From Muribaculaceae bacterium (GTDB lineage: Bacteria; Bacteroidota; Bacteroidia; Bacteroidales; Muribaculaceae), in contig JAFRRT010000001.1 of the NCBI GenBank assembly GCA_017427945.1, positions 1 to 56,781 on the forward strand: a stretch of 56,781 nt of DNA. Direction: 5' to 3'. The notes under the pieces are model-generated. The model was not told the DNA's origin. It searched no databases and saw nothing but the letters and a program-made list of their open reading frames with translations. Both the position numbers and the translations under genes were made by a program. Positions 15,797 to 23,462 of the stretch are shown here, one piece after another. Position 1 is the stretch's first letter; every line of letters begins with the position of its first letter.

Positions 15797-16543
15797 ATGA
15801 AGAAGATTCTTTTGATACTGGCTATTGCATTGCCTTTCGTCTTCATTTCATGTAAGGATGATAAAGACGAGCCAACAACACCCGATAATCACGAATATGT
15901 TGACCTGGGCCTGCCCAGCGGCACGCTGTGGGCGACGTGCAACGTCGGTGCCAACAGTCCCGAGGAGTACGGTGACCACTTCGCTTGGGGCGAGACCGAA
16001 CCCAAGGAAAGCTATGACTGTACCAACTACAAGTGGGCCTATTGGGAACGCGTTGCCATTAGCGATCATTATTATCAGGTGAATGTAACGTGGTACAAGT
16101 ACTATTTCAAGGATTGGATTGATAATGCTTATGTCGAGGGTGATGGCAAGCCAGAGCTGGACCCGGAAGACGATGCCGCATACGTGAACTGGGGCCCTAA
16201 GTGGCGCATGCCGTCGTTGGAACAGTTGCAAGAGCTGCTGGAATACTGCAGCTGGAAATGGACTCAACGAAACGGCGTGAATGGCAATTTGGTCACGGGT
16301 CCCAACGGGAAAACCATTTTCTTGCCAGCCGCGGGCGGCCGCTCCGAAAAACAATTATATTTTGATGGTGACGACGCCTACTACTGGACACGCACGCTCT
16401 GCAACCCCGACAAACTCACAATTGAAGTGGCCGATCAGGAAATGGCTTATATCCTGCACTTTAGTTCGTCCGAATGGGATGTCTGGTACGATATTCGGTA
16501 CGATGGTTGCACTGTGCGTGCTGTGCGAGCCTCGAAGAAATAG
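15797..16543 (+). CDS. Lipoprotein with FISUMP/DUF1566-like domain
   Basis: The 248-residue product starts at 15797 with a lipoprotein signal (MKKILLILAIALPFVFISC, Cys19). The body begins EYVDLGLPSGTLWATCNVGA, then GDHFAWGE, KWRMPSLEQLQELL and FLPAAGGRS. This pattern is typical of a family repeated many times in Bacteroidales genomes and related to the Fibrobacter succinogenes major paralogous domain. The family is exported, Trp/Gly-rich and without a known enzyme activity. The gene has its own promoter and a terminator, so it is probably a single-gene insertion between the hydrogenase structural and maturation genes rather than part of that system. Confidence 0.8.
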   Translation: MKKILLILAIALPFVFISCKDDKDEPTTPDNHEYVDLGLPSGTLWATCNVGANSPEEYGDHFAWGETEPKESYDCTNYKWAYWERVAISDHYYQVNVTWYKYYFKDWIDNAYVEGDGKPELDPEDDAAYVNWGPKWRMPSLEQLQELLEYCSWKWTQRNGVNGNLVTGPNGKTIFLPAAGGRSEKQLYFDGDDAYYWTRTLCNPDKLTIEVADQEMAYILHFSSSEWDVWYDIRYDGCTVRAVRASKK

Positions 16544-16568
16544 AATTGATGTCGTTTAAAAAGCATAC

Positions 16569-16601
16569 GCGGTTGATTTACCACAAAGGTAAATCAACCG
16601 C
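16569..16601. terminator. Bidirectional terminator between lipoprotein gene and hydF
   Basis: GCGGTTGATTTACC (16569-16582) and its exact complement (16588-16601) form a 14-bp stem with a 5-base loop between convergent genes. T-rich sequence follows on both strands (TATTATTTA on plus, ATGCTTTTT on minus). Confidence 0.85.
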
Positions 16602-16630
16602 TATTATTTAATATCCTATGTTTTTTAGCT

Positions 16631-17842
16631 TTAAAAGGGTAGGGATACTTTATCGAGGATTCCCTTGATGTGGGCAATGGTGATGCCGTAGTTGGTCATC
16701 GGTACGCCATGGGCACGGCATTGTTCCAAACGCGAGAGCATGAAGCGGCGGTTAAACATACATCCACCGCAGTGGATGACGAGGTCATAGCCTTTCAAGT
16801 CCTCAGGAAAATCTTTTCCGGCCACAATGTCGATTTGCAGCCCTTCTCCCATACGCTGGCGCAGCAGGCGCGGGATTTTCACCCGGCCGATGTCCTCGGC
16901 CAGCGGGGCATGTGTGCACGCTTCGGCAATCAACACGCGTGATTGCTCCGTGAGCGTGTTAATTGCCTTGGCACTCTCGACAAAGTAGTTGATGTCGCCC
17001 TTGTGCGCTGCCATGAGTACCGAGAACGACGTGAGCCTGCTCTCGGCGGGCTTTTTCTGCTCTACGATGTCAAACACCTGTGAGTCGGTGATAATCAGTT
17101 GTGGAGGCTCATGCAGGGACGCCAACGCTCGGTCGATGTCTTGGGTGGTACAGCACACGGCGATGCAGCCTTTGTCCATCAGGTCGCGCAGGGTCTGCAC
17201 CTGTGGCAGGATAAGTCTGCCCTTGGGGGCTTGCGGATCCTGAGGCATGACCAGCAGCACGGTGTCGCCCGCATTGGCCAGGTTGCCCGTGAGCGATTGC
17301 TTTTCGTGGTCGGGCATCAGTTTGGCCAACGTCTGCCGAAGCGAGTCCAGACCTGTGCCTTGCAGGGCACTCACGGCAATGACTTCACAGCCCAGCCTTT
17401 TGGCTATGTCGTTGAGTAGGGTAGAGGGCTTATCCTCAAACAGGTCCGTCTTGTTAAGCACGGTGACGTATGGCACATCGGCCTGTTTCAACAGGCCTGC
17501 CCATGCCGCCTCATCATCGAGTGAGGTGCCGTCGGTAACAAGTATGGCGATATCGGTCTGCTTGATAACCTCACGGGTGCGCTCGGTACGCAGGTCTCCC
17601 ACTTTTCCCGAATCGTCAAAGCCGGCTGTGTCTATCAGCACGCACGGCCCTAACGGCAAGATTTCCATCGATTTAATGACCGGGTCGGTGGTTGTGCCCG
17701 GCACATCGCTTACCAAGGCAATCTGCTGCCCCGTCAGCGCGTTGATGAGCGACGACTTGCCCACGTTGCGCCGTCCAAACAACGCAATGTGCAACCGCTC
17801 ACTCTGCGGGGTCCGATTAAAAATGTTTTCTCTCTCAGCCAT
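16631..17842 (-). CDS. hydF: [FeFe]-hydrogenase maturation GTPase HydF
   Basis: A 403-residue scaffold GTPase on which the di-iron part of the H-cluster is assembled before transfer to HydA. The N-terminal GTPase domain has a P-loop (GRRNVGKSSL), DTAGFDD and NKTD. A dimerisation domain follows, and the C-terminal cluster-binding domain ends with the HCGGC motif (VIHCGGCMFNRR), preceded by the CTHAPLAED cysteine, as in known HydF. The ATG at 17842 shares one base with the stop of the upstream kinase gene (TGATG), which implies translational coupling. A TTG one codon upstream is a less likely start. It is convergent with the 15797 gene across a terminator. Confidence 0.95.
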   Translation of the reverse strand: MAERENIFNRTPQSERLHIALFGRRNVGKSSLINALTGQQIALVSDVPGTTTDPVIKSMEILPLGPCVLIDTAGFDDSGKVGDLRTERTREVIKQTDIAILVTDGTSLDDEAAWAGLLKQADVPYVTVLNKTDLFEDKPSTLLNDIAKRLGCEVIAVSALQGTGLDSLRQTLAKLMPDHEKQSLTGNLANAGDTVLLVMPQDPQAPKGRLILPQVQTLRDLMDKGCIAVCCTTQDIDRALASLHEPPQLIITDSQVFDIVEQKKPAESRLTSFSVLMAAHKGDINYFVESAKAINTLTEQSRVLIAEACTHAPLAEDIGRVKIPRLLRQRMGEGLQIDIVAGKDFPEDLKGYDLVIHCGGCMFNRRFMLSRLEQCRAHGVPMTNYGITIAHIKGILDKVSLPF

Positions 17843-17847
17843 CAAAT
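17835..17847. repeat. 13-bp direct repeat, copy at the hydF start
   Basis: TCAGCCATCAAAT, identical to 18629-18641. Each copy covers the start codon and first codons of a gene (hydF here, the kinase gene there). The two copies bracket the kinase gene. Confidence 0.8.
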
Positions 17848-18636
17848 ATTATTATCTTGGATATCTGCCTCAACGGGCGTATACTCCACATCCTTTAGTT
17901 TGAGACCAGGGTTTTTCTCGAGCACTTCTCTCGCTCTGACCCAAATTGGGTTACCTTGAAGGTCTTCCATCACGACAACGCCGTCATGCAATGCTTCTTC
18001 GGTAATCATGTCAAGCACAGCCTGATTGCAGCACTCAATGAATTGCCTGTCAAACTCGCTATTATAAATGACTTCGTTATCCATTATCAATGATTGATCA
18101 AATAAATCGCAGGTATCACCTTTTTGCCCTTTTGCAATAATGATATAAGAGCAATTCTCATATTTATATATACACCATTGATCTACAATGGGCATAAAGA
18201 TTTCCTTGAGGTTCTTTAAACCTCGGTAGTATCTTCGAATGATTACGTCGTCTGGAACATAATGCCCTCCGTTCTTTACACGATGGGCTACTCGGCGGAT
18301 GGCCATATGCGGGGAAGGCAAGAAGAAAAAAACTAATTCTACTCTATAGCCTTTAGCTTGGGCTTGTAATACCAAGTTACGGTAAGCACGAGTAGATAGG
18401 GTGGTCTCGATAGCAAAAGTCTCATCTTGCCTTAGCAAGTCCTGAATGCGCTCCAGCATCAAACGGCCAGCTTGAAAAGCAACGCTTTGGGGGTCTAACG
18501 GAGACAAACCATAGGCTATCTCATCGGCGTTTACCCATTGGCGGCAATTCAGAATAGAAGGCAGGAAACGCTTTGAAGCAGTAGTTTTACCTGCCCCATT
18601 ACAGCCTGCAATAATATATAACCTCTTTTCAGCCAT
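17842..18636 (-). CDS. Zeta-toxin-like P-loop kinase within the hydG-hydF operon
   Basis: A 264-residue protein of the zeta-toxin/AAA kinase family. It has a Walker A motif (GCNGAGKTT, residues 11-19), NADEIA with the likely catalytic Asp38, IETTLS near 77, and the signature VKNGGHYVPDDVIIRRY (about 120-136). Zeta kinases phosphorylate nucleotide-sugars such as UDP-GlcNAc; relatives in this branch are little studied. The last 70 residues (from about 195, EFDRQFIECC onward, with HDGVVVMEDLQGNPIWV) go beyond the kinase fold and look like the small partner proteins sometimes found beside such kinases; this is from memory and untested. The ATG at 18636 lies 31 bp after hydG, and its stop overlaps the hydF start. 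A toxin role is not shown; it could act in metabolism. Confidence 0.8.
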   Translation of the reverse strand: MAEKRLYIIAGCNGAGKTTASKRFLPSILNCRQWVNADEIAYGLSPLDPQSVAFQAGRLMLERIQDLLRQDETFAIETTLSTRAYRNLVLQAQAKGYRVELVFFFLPSPHMAIRRVAHRVKNGGHYVPDDVIIRRYYRGLKNLKEIFMPIVDQWCIYKYENCSYIIIAKGQKGDTCDLFDQSLIMDNEVIYNSEFDRQFIECCNQAVLDMITEEALHDGVVVMEDLQGNPIWVRAREVLEKNPGLKLKDVEYTPVEADIQDNNI

Positions 18637-18641
18637 CAAAT
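18629..18641. repeat. 13-bp direct repeat, copy at the kinase start
   Basis: TCAGCCATCAAAT, identical to 17835-17847. It is followed at 18642-18658 by text containing the short repeat ATTCG twice (TTCGTGTAAATTCGTAG). Confidence 0.8.
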
Positions 18642-18667
18642 TCGTGTAAATTCGTAGTTAAAAAGAA

Positions 18668-20083
18668 TCAGAAGTGGAAGTCGCGCTGGCCTTCGGCGAT
18701 CTCTTGTACGTGCCGTGTGGCGATTTCGCGAACGCGCTCGTTGGATATCTTGGCCAACTCTTGTTGGATGAGGGCATTACCCTTGGCACGAGTATCGTCG
18801 CTGGCAAAGTCCATCATGTATTCCTTGAGCGTCATTAGTGCATTAGGCGTGCAGATGTCGCCAATCTTACCGGCCTTGACAAGTTCCATGAAGCGGTCAC
18901 CGGTGCGGCCCGAGCGGTAGCAGGCGGTGCAGAAGCTTGGAATGTAACCGATACTCAGCAGCCAGTTGATGACCTCGTCGAGCGTGCGCGTGTCACTAAC
19001 GTCAAACTGTGCCGTCTCGTCATGGCGTTCCACTGTAGTGTAGCCGCCGACGCTGGTGCGGCTGCCGCCGCTGATCTGTGACACACCCAGGTCAAGCACC
19101 TTAGAACGAACGCTTTGGCTCTCGCGTGTCGAGATAATCATGCCGGTATAAGGCACAGCCAAACGTATAACGGCGATGATGCGGCAGAAGATGTCATCGG
19201 GCAGCACGTCGGGGAACTCGTCGAGCGAGATGTCCTCAGCGGGACAGATGCGCGGCACACTGATGGTGTGCGGTCCAACGCCAAAACGCGCCTCAAGGTG
19301 CTCGGCATGCATCAGCAGACCTACAAAGTCATAGCGATAGGTCGTCAAGCCGTAGAGCACACCAATGCCCACGTCGTCACAACCTCCCAGTTGGGCGCGG
19401 TCCATCGCCTCGGTATGATAGCAGTAGTTGCTCTTGGGGCCCGTGGGATGCAACGCCTCGTAGTTCTTGCGGTTATAGGTTTCCTGGAACAGGATATAGG
19501 TGCCGATGCCCGCGGCTTTGAGTTTCTCGTAGGCCTCGACCTCGGTGGCTGCGATGTTCACGTTCACACGGCGAATCTCGCCGTTTCCCACCTTGGTATC
19601 ATAGACGGTATGGATACATTCCAGAATATACTCCAGCGGGTTCATCACGGGATGCTCGCCGGCCTCCAGAGCCAAACGCTTGTGACCCATTTTTACCAAT
19701 GCCTCGACCTCGGCACGCACCTCATCCTGCGACAGCTTCTTGCGGGGGATGGTTTTGTTCTTGGCGTGGTAGGGGCAATAAACGCATCCGTTGATGCAAT
19801 AGTTAGATAAATACAGCGGAGCGAACATCACGATGCGGTTGCCGTAGAAACGCTTTTTTACCTCGCGTGCCAGCTGTTCATAACGCTCAATCAGGTCAGG
19901 CTGGTCGCAGTCGAGCAGTACGGCTGCCTCGCGATGTGTAAGCCCCTTGCACTTGGAGGCTTTTTCGATGATTTCTTCTATCAGAGCACGGTTGCTCTTG
20001 TTCTTCTCAGCGTAGGCTAAGGTTTCCAGTATTTCACTGTCGTCGATAAACTCATCGGCATGGTTTGATTTGACGTTATACAT
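18668..20083 (-). CDS. hydG: [FeFe]-hydrogenase maturation radical SAM enzyme HydG
   Basis: A 471-residue radical SAM tyrosine lyase that makes the CO and CN ligands of the H-cluster. The SAM cluster motif is CxxxCxxC (Cys96, Cys100, Cys103; NYCINGCVYCPYH). The auxiliary cluster motif CxxCx22C is present at Cys385, Cys388 and Cys411, which separates HydG from the thiazole enzyme ThiH. Length and motif spacing are normal. It is the first gene of a minus-strand unit hydG-kinase-hydF. The third maturase, HydE, is not in the window. No clear -7/-33 pair was found in the 96 bp upstream, so it may be read through from the glycosyltransferase gene or use a regulated promoter. Confidence 0.95.
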   Translation of the reverse strand: MYNVKSNHADEFIDDSEILETLAYAEKNKSNRALIEEIIEKASKCKGLTHREAAVLLDCDQPDLIERYEQLAREVKKRFYGNRIVMFAPLYLSNYCINGCVYCPYHAKNKTIPRKKLSQDEVRAEVEALVKMGHKRLALEAGEHPVMNPLEYILECIHTVYDTKVGNGEIRRVNVNIAATEVEAYEKLKAAGIGTYILFQETYNRKNYEALHPTGPKSNYCYHTEAMDRAQLGGCDDVGIGVLYGLTTYRYDFVGLLMHAEHLEARFGVGPHTISVPRICPAEDISLDEFPDVLPDDIFCRIIAVIRLAVPYTGMIISTRESQSVRSKVLDLGVSQISGGSRTSVGGYTTVERHDETAQFDVSDTRTLDEVINWLLSIGYIPSFCTACYRSGRTGDRFMELVKAGKIGDICTPNALMTLKEYMMDFASDDTRAKGNALIQQELAKISNERVREIATRHVQEIAEGQRDFHF

Positions 20084-20179
20084 AATAATATGATAGTAGT
20101 TTTTAGTTTTTAAATGATATTGTTTTTAATGAATTAGAAATTTAAATATTCACTTTAATATTGGTATTATAAACATCTG

Positions 20180-21364
20180 TTAAGAAGATTGTTCGAGATA
20201 TTGATGATAAATGCGGTTTTCCTTTTCGGCGGTAGCATCCCAACTGATTTCGGACGGCAGTTTTTGTTCGATGTCACTCTGCAATAATTCGGCAGCCCGA
20301 GTCGAGAATCTGTCCACGAAATTGTCACCCAGTTCAATCGCATTTTCGCGGCCTACAGCCTCGGCAGTCCCGACGACATTGGTGGCCACCACTCGTGCCC
20401 CGCACGAGAGTGCTTCAGTTGCCACTAAAGGCAGCCCCTCGAGGTTGCTCGGCAATACCAGTAGGTCCACGCAGTTAAGCAATCCGGGAATGTCCTCATG
20501 AGGCACGCTGCCCATGAAATGGCACCTGATGCCGCTCTCCTTCATCTTATACATTGTCTCGTTGAGCTGGGTGCCGTCGCCGATGGCCCAGAACTGCAGG
20601 CCCTTGCCGTATTTGCGCTGGATATCACCGTAAATCTCGGGCAGGAGCGTGACATTTTTCACGGGCTCGAAACGTCCTAAATAGGCCACCACCTTATCAT
20701 CGTCACGAATGTTGTGTCGTTTACGAAGTACAGCACGCTTCTCGTCGCTGAAGCGTTCGAATACATCGCTCACGCCGTTGAGCAGCACTTCGGCGGGAAA
20801 ACCGTCGGTCAATTCGGCGTGAGCCTTGTCCAGCAGGCCTTTACTAACAAAGAAGTTACAGTCTGCATTATTCAGCAGTTCGATGGTCATTTCCTTGACA
20901 ACCTCGTCGCGGTGAGGGTCGGTGTGGATGCTGCTACCGTGCCAGGTAATGAAACAGGGTATGTGCAGCTTCTTTCCTGCAAACACGGCGGCATGGCCCG
21001 CAATACGGTCATGGGCGGTCACAAGGTCGTGCCCACGCATCTCCCATCCCAAGCGGTATAGTCGGCGCAACAGTGCTTTCGGCCGTTTGTGAAATATGCG
21101 GTGCCGCACGACATCGCTCCAGCGGCGACGGAACCACGTAATGTGGACTTTCACGCCGTCGGCGATAATATCGTCAGGGCGGTAATCGACTTTGTTGCTG
21201 TGGCGCAGGCGGCGCATCAGCCAACCGTCATAGATCTGCAGCATGTGAACGTCAATCTTGTAGTCGGCGATTTGCTGCAAATGCTTCACCCTGTTGATGA
21301 CGGCGTTGAACATGCCGTGCTGCCTGTTGATGTCACCTTCAAAGATTACAGCTATCTGTTTCAT
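20180..21364 (-). CDS. Glycosyltransferase family 4 protein
   Basis: A 394-residue GT-B fold glycosyltransferase. The C-terminal nucleotide-sugar domain shows AYLGRFEPVKN, FWAIGDGTQ and the E-x7-E region in SNLEGLPLVATEALSCGARV. The N-terminal acceptor domain contains HGSSIHTDPHRDE. There is no signal peptide or membrane segment, so it acts in the cytoplasm, probably on a cell-surface polysaccharide or glycolipid precursor. Donor and acceptor cannot be told from sequence. It has its own promoter upstream and does not sit in a polysaccharide cluster. It is 97 bp before hydG on the same strand. Confidence 0.85.
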   Translation of the reverse strand: MKQIAVIFEGDINRQHGMFNAVINRVKHLQQIADYKIDVHMLQIYDGWLMRRLRHSNKVDYRPDDIIADGVKVHITWFRRRWSDVVRHRIFHKRPKALLRRLYRLGWEMRGHDLVTAHDRIAGHAAVFAGKKLHIPCFITWHGSSIHTDPHRDEVVKEMTIELLNNADCNFFVSKGLLDKAHAELTDGFPAEVLLNGVSDVFERFSDEKRAVLRKRHNIRDDDKVVAYLGRFEPVKNVTLLPEIYGDIQRKYGKGLQFWAIGDGTQLNETMYKMKESGIRCHFMGSVPHEDIPGLLNCVDLLVLPSNLEGLPLVATEALSCGARVVATNVVGTAEAVGRENAIELGDNFVDRFSTRAAELLQSDIEQKLPSEISWDATAEKENRIYHQYLEQSS

Positions 21365-21389
21365 CGTGGATAATTGTTTTTAGGAATAG

Positions 21390-21420
21390 CAAAATTACAC
21401 ACTTTTCCCCACTTATGCAA
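21390..21420 (-). promoter_or_regulatory. Promoter of the glycosyltransferase gene
   Basis: On the minus strand, TTG (21420-21418), a 20-bp spacer and TAATTTTG (21397-21390). The predicted start is near 21383, about 19 bases before the ATG. Confidence 0.65.
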
Positions 21421-21490
21421 TCTGGCAACAATTTTTGTCAGGTAAAAGCAAAAAAAAGAGGTCAAGCACACGGCTTAACCTCCTGTTTAG

Positions 21491-21562
21491 TAGCGGGAGC
21501 CAGACTCGAACTGACGACCTTTGGGTTATGAGCCCAACGAGCTGCCACTGCTCCATCCCGCA
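21491..21562 (-). tRNA. tRNA-Met (CAT), initiator type
   Basis: A complete 72-base cloverleaf on the minus strand: 7-bp acceptor arm, D stem GAGC/GCTC, anticodon loop CTCATAA, T stem GTCAG/CTGGC with loop TTCGAGT. Three G-C pairs (GGG/CCC) next to the anticodon loop and an unpaired 1-72 position (T-T) mark it as initiator tRNA-fMet rather than elongator. The CCA end is not encoded. It has its own promoter. Confidence 0.93.
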
Positions 21563-21573
21563 ATTTGCGACTG

Positions 21574-21603
21574 CAAAATTAATGCTTTTTCGCCGACTGA
21601 CAA
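21574..21603 (-). promoter_or_regulatory. Promoter of tRNA-fMet
   Basis: On the minus strand, TTG (21603-21601), a 19-bp spacer and TAATTTTG (21581-21574), 11 bp upstream of the tRNA 5' end. Confidence 0.65.
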
Positions 21604-21668
21604 GTATGATTGAGCAAAAAAATGTGCTTTTTAACATATTTTTACCGAAAACGGTAGTGTTTTGCAGC

Positions 21669-21716
21669 AAAAAACACCCGTTGCGGGGCTCCATAATAGG
21701 ATAAAACCGCAACGGG
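21669..21716 (-). terminator. Rho-independent terminator of the fumarase gene
   Basis: A 10-bp perfect stem (CCCGTTGCGG at 21677-21686 with 21707-21716) followed on the minus strand by TGTTTTTTG. It lies 33 bp after the fumarase stop codon. Confidence 0.8.
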
Positions 21717-21748
21717 CGTCGATGTCGAAAAACTTAATAAATAGCTTT

Positions 21749-23374
21749 TTACAGGCCGAGTCCTTTGAAGAAGTCGTTGCCCTTGTTGTCAACAAGGATG
21801 AAGGCGGGGAAGTCCACGACGCGGATTTTCCATACAGCCTCCATACCCAGCTCGGGATACTCGACACACTCAATGCTCTTGATGCTCTCCTGTGACAGGA
21901 TAGCGGCGGGACCACCGATGCTGCCCAGGTAGAAGCCGCCATGCTTCTTGCAGGCATCGGTCACTTCCTGGCTGCGGTTGCCCTTGGCAATCATCACCAT
22001 GCTGCCGCCCAAGCTCTGGAACAGGTCAACATAGGGATCCATGCGGTTTGCAGTCGTCGGGCCCATCGAGCCACATGGCATGCCTTGCGGGGTCTTGGCG
22101 GGACCGGCATACAGTACGGGGTGGTTCTTTATGTATTCGGGAATGCCCTCGCCGCGGTCGTAGCGCTCTTTCCACTTGGCGTGGGCGATGTCGCGGCCCA
22201 CAATGATGGTTCCGCTCAGCGAAACGCGGGTCGATACGGGATACTTGTCAAGGATAGCGAGCGTTTCGCTCATGGGACGGTCAAGGTCAATCTCGATGCC
22301 GTCGCCTTCACCGGCCTGACGCAGTTCCTCGGGGATGAGTTCGGTGGGCTTGTCGTCGAGTTTCTCAATCCACACGCCGTCACGGTTGATCTTGGCCTTG
22401 ATGTTGCGGTCGGCACTGCAGCTCACGCCCAGTCCGATGGGGCAGGAGGCTCCGTGGCGCGGCAGACGTACGATACGCACGTCATGAGCCATATATTTGC
22501 CGCCGAACTGGGCACCCAGTCCGATTTTGTAAGCCTCTTCCAGAACTTGCTTCTCCAATTCCACGTCGCGGAAGGCGCGTCCTGTCTCGTCGCCCGTAGT
22601 GGGCAGATTGTCATAGTAGTGGGTCGAAGCAAGCTTGACGGTGAGCAGGTTCTTCTCGGCACTGGTACCTCCGATGACAAAGGCGATGTGATAGGGCGGG
22701 CAGGCTGCCGTGCCCAGTGTGCGCATCTTCTCAACCAGGAAAGGCACGAGCGTGCCGGGGTTGAGGACGGCCTTGGTCATCTGGTACAGATAGGTCTTGT
22801 TGGCGCTGCCGCCACCCTTGGTGACGCACAGGAAACGGTATTCCATGCCTTCGGCGCACTCCAGGTCAATCTGGGCGGGCAGGTTGCAGCGGGTGTTCAC
22901 CTCCTCATACATGCTCAGGGGTGCGTTCTGCGAGTAGCGCAGATTCTCCTGGGTATAGGTGTTGTACACGCCACGGGCAAGAGCCTCTTCGTCGCAGAAG
23001 CCGGTCCACACCTGCTGGCCCTTCTCGCCGTGGATGATGGCGGTGCCGGTGTCCTGGCAAAGGGGCAGCTGGCCCTTGGCGGCGACCTCGGCATTGCGCA
23101 GGAACGTCAGAGCTACATACTTGTCATTGTCACTGGCATCGGGGTCGCGCAGAATCTTGGCAACCTGCTCGTTGTGGGAGCGGCGCAGCAGGAAGTTTAC
23201 ATCACGAAAGGCCTGCTGGGCGAGCATTGTCAGCGCCTCGGGCTCGATCTTCAGGATGGGTTTGCCTTCAAATTCGCCCACCGAAACGTAGTCACTTGTC
23301 AGTTTGTAGTATTCGGTGTCATCATTGCCCAACTGGAACATCGGGGCATAGCGGAATTCAGGGTTGTTTGCCAT
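21749..23374 (-). CDS. fumA: Fumarate hydratase, class I (iron-sulphur)
   Basis: A 541-residue oxygen-sensitive fumarase that interconverts fumarate and malate, the step before fumarate reduction to succinate in anaerobic Bacteroidales. Probable [4Fe-4S] cysteines are Cys106 ([10 protein letters not shown]) and those in [14 protein letters not shown] and [18 protein letters not shown]. It is the single-chain form with the N-terminal alpha-like and C-terminal beta-like domains fused, at the usual length of about 540. It has a good promoter whose -33 element lies in the end of the upstream rluA-like gene and a terminator downstream, so it can be expressed alone. The symbol fumA versus fumB is a convention. 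Confidence 0.95.
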   Translation of the reverse strand: MANNPEFRYAPMFQLGNDDTEYYKLTSDYVSVGEFEGKPILKIEPEALTMLAQQAFRDVNFLLRRSHNEQVAKILRDPDASDNDKYVALTFLRNAEVAAKGQLPLCQDTGTAIIHGEKGQQVWTGFCDEEALARGVYNTYTQENLRYSQNAPLSMYEEVNTRCNLPAQIDLECAEGMEYRFLCVTKGGGSANKTYLYQMTKAVLNPGTLVPFLVEKMRTLGTAACPPYHIAFVIGGTSAEKNLLTVKLASTHYYDNLPTTGDETGRAFRDVELEKQVLEEAYKIGLGAQFGGKYMAHDVRIVRLPRHGASCPIGLGVSCSADRNIKAKINRDGVWIEKLDDKPTELIPEELRQAGEGDGIEIDLDRPMSETLAILDKYPVSTRVSLSGTIIVGRDIAHAKWKERYDRGEGIPEYIKNHPVLYAGPAKTPQGMPCGSMGPTTANRMDPYVDLFQSLGGSMVMIAKGNRSQEVTDACKKHGGFYLGSIGGPAAILSQESIKSIECVEYPELGMEAVWKIRVVDFPAFILVDNKGNDFFKGLGL

Positions 23375-23431
23375 AATTTTGATTGATTGTTATTGGGTTG
23401 ATAAATTGTATTTACGTTTTTTATGTTGGTG

Positions 23432-23462
23432 CAAAATTAATCTTTTTTCCTCAAATCTCAAA
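23432..23462 (-). promoter_or_regulatory. Promoter of the fumarase gene
   Basis: On the minus strand, TTTG (23462-23459), a 19-bp spacer and TAATTTTG (23439-23432). The -33 element lies inside the last codons of the pseudouridine synthase gene. Confidence 0.7.

Noticed and set aside
21413-21712. Open frames covering the tRNA-fMet gene on both strands
   Set aside because: They translate the tRNA and its flanks and contain no protein family signal.
21941-23386. Plus-strand open frame of 481 codons opposite the fumarase gene
   Set aside because: It is a shadow of the fumarase gene: no family match, composition typical of reversed coding sequence, and the minus-strand frame has all fumarase motifs.
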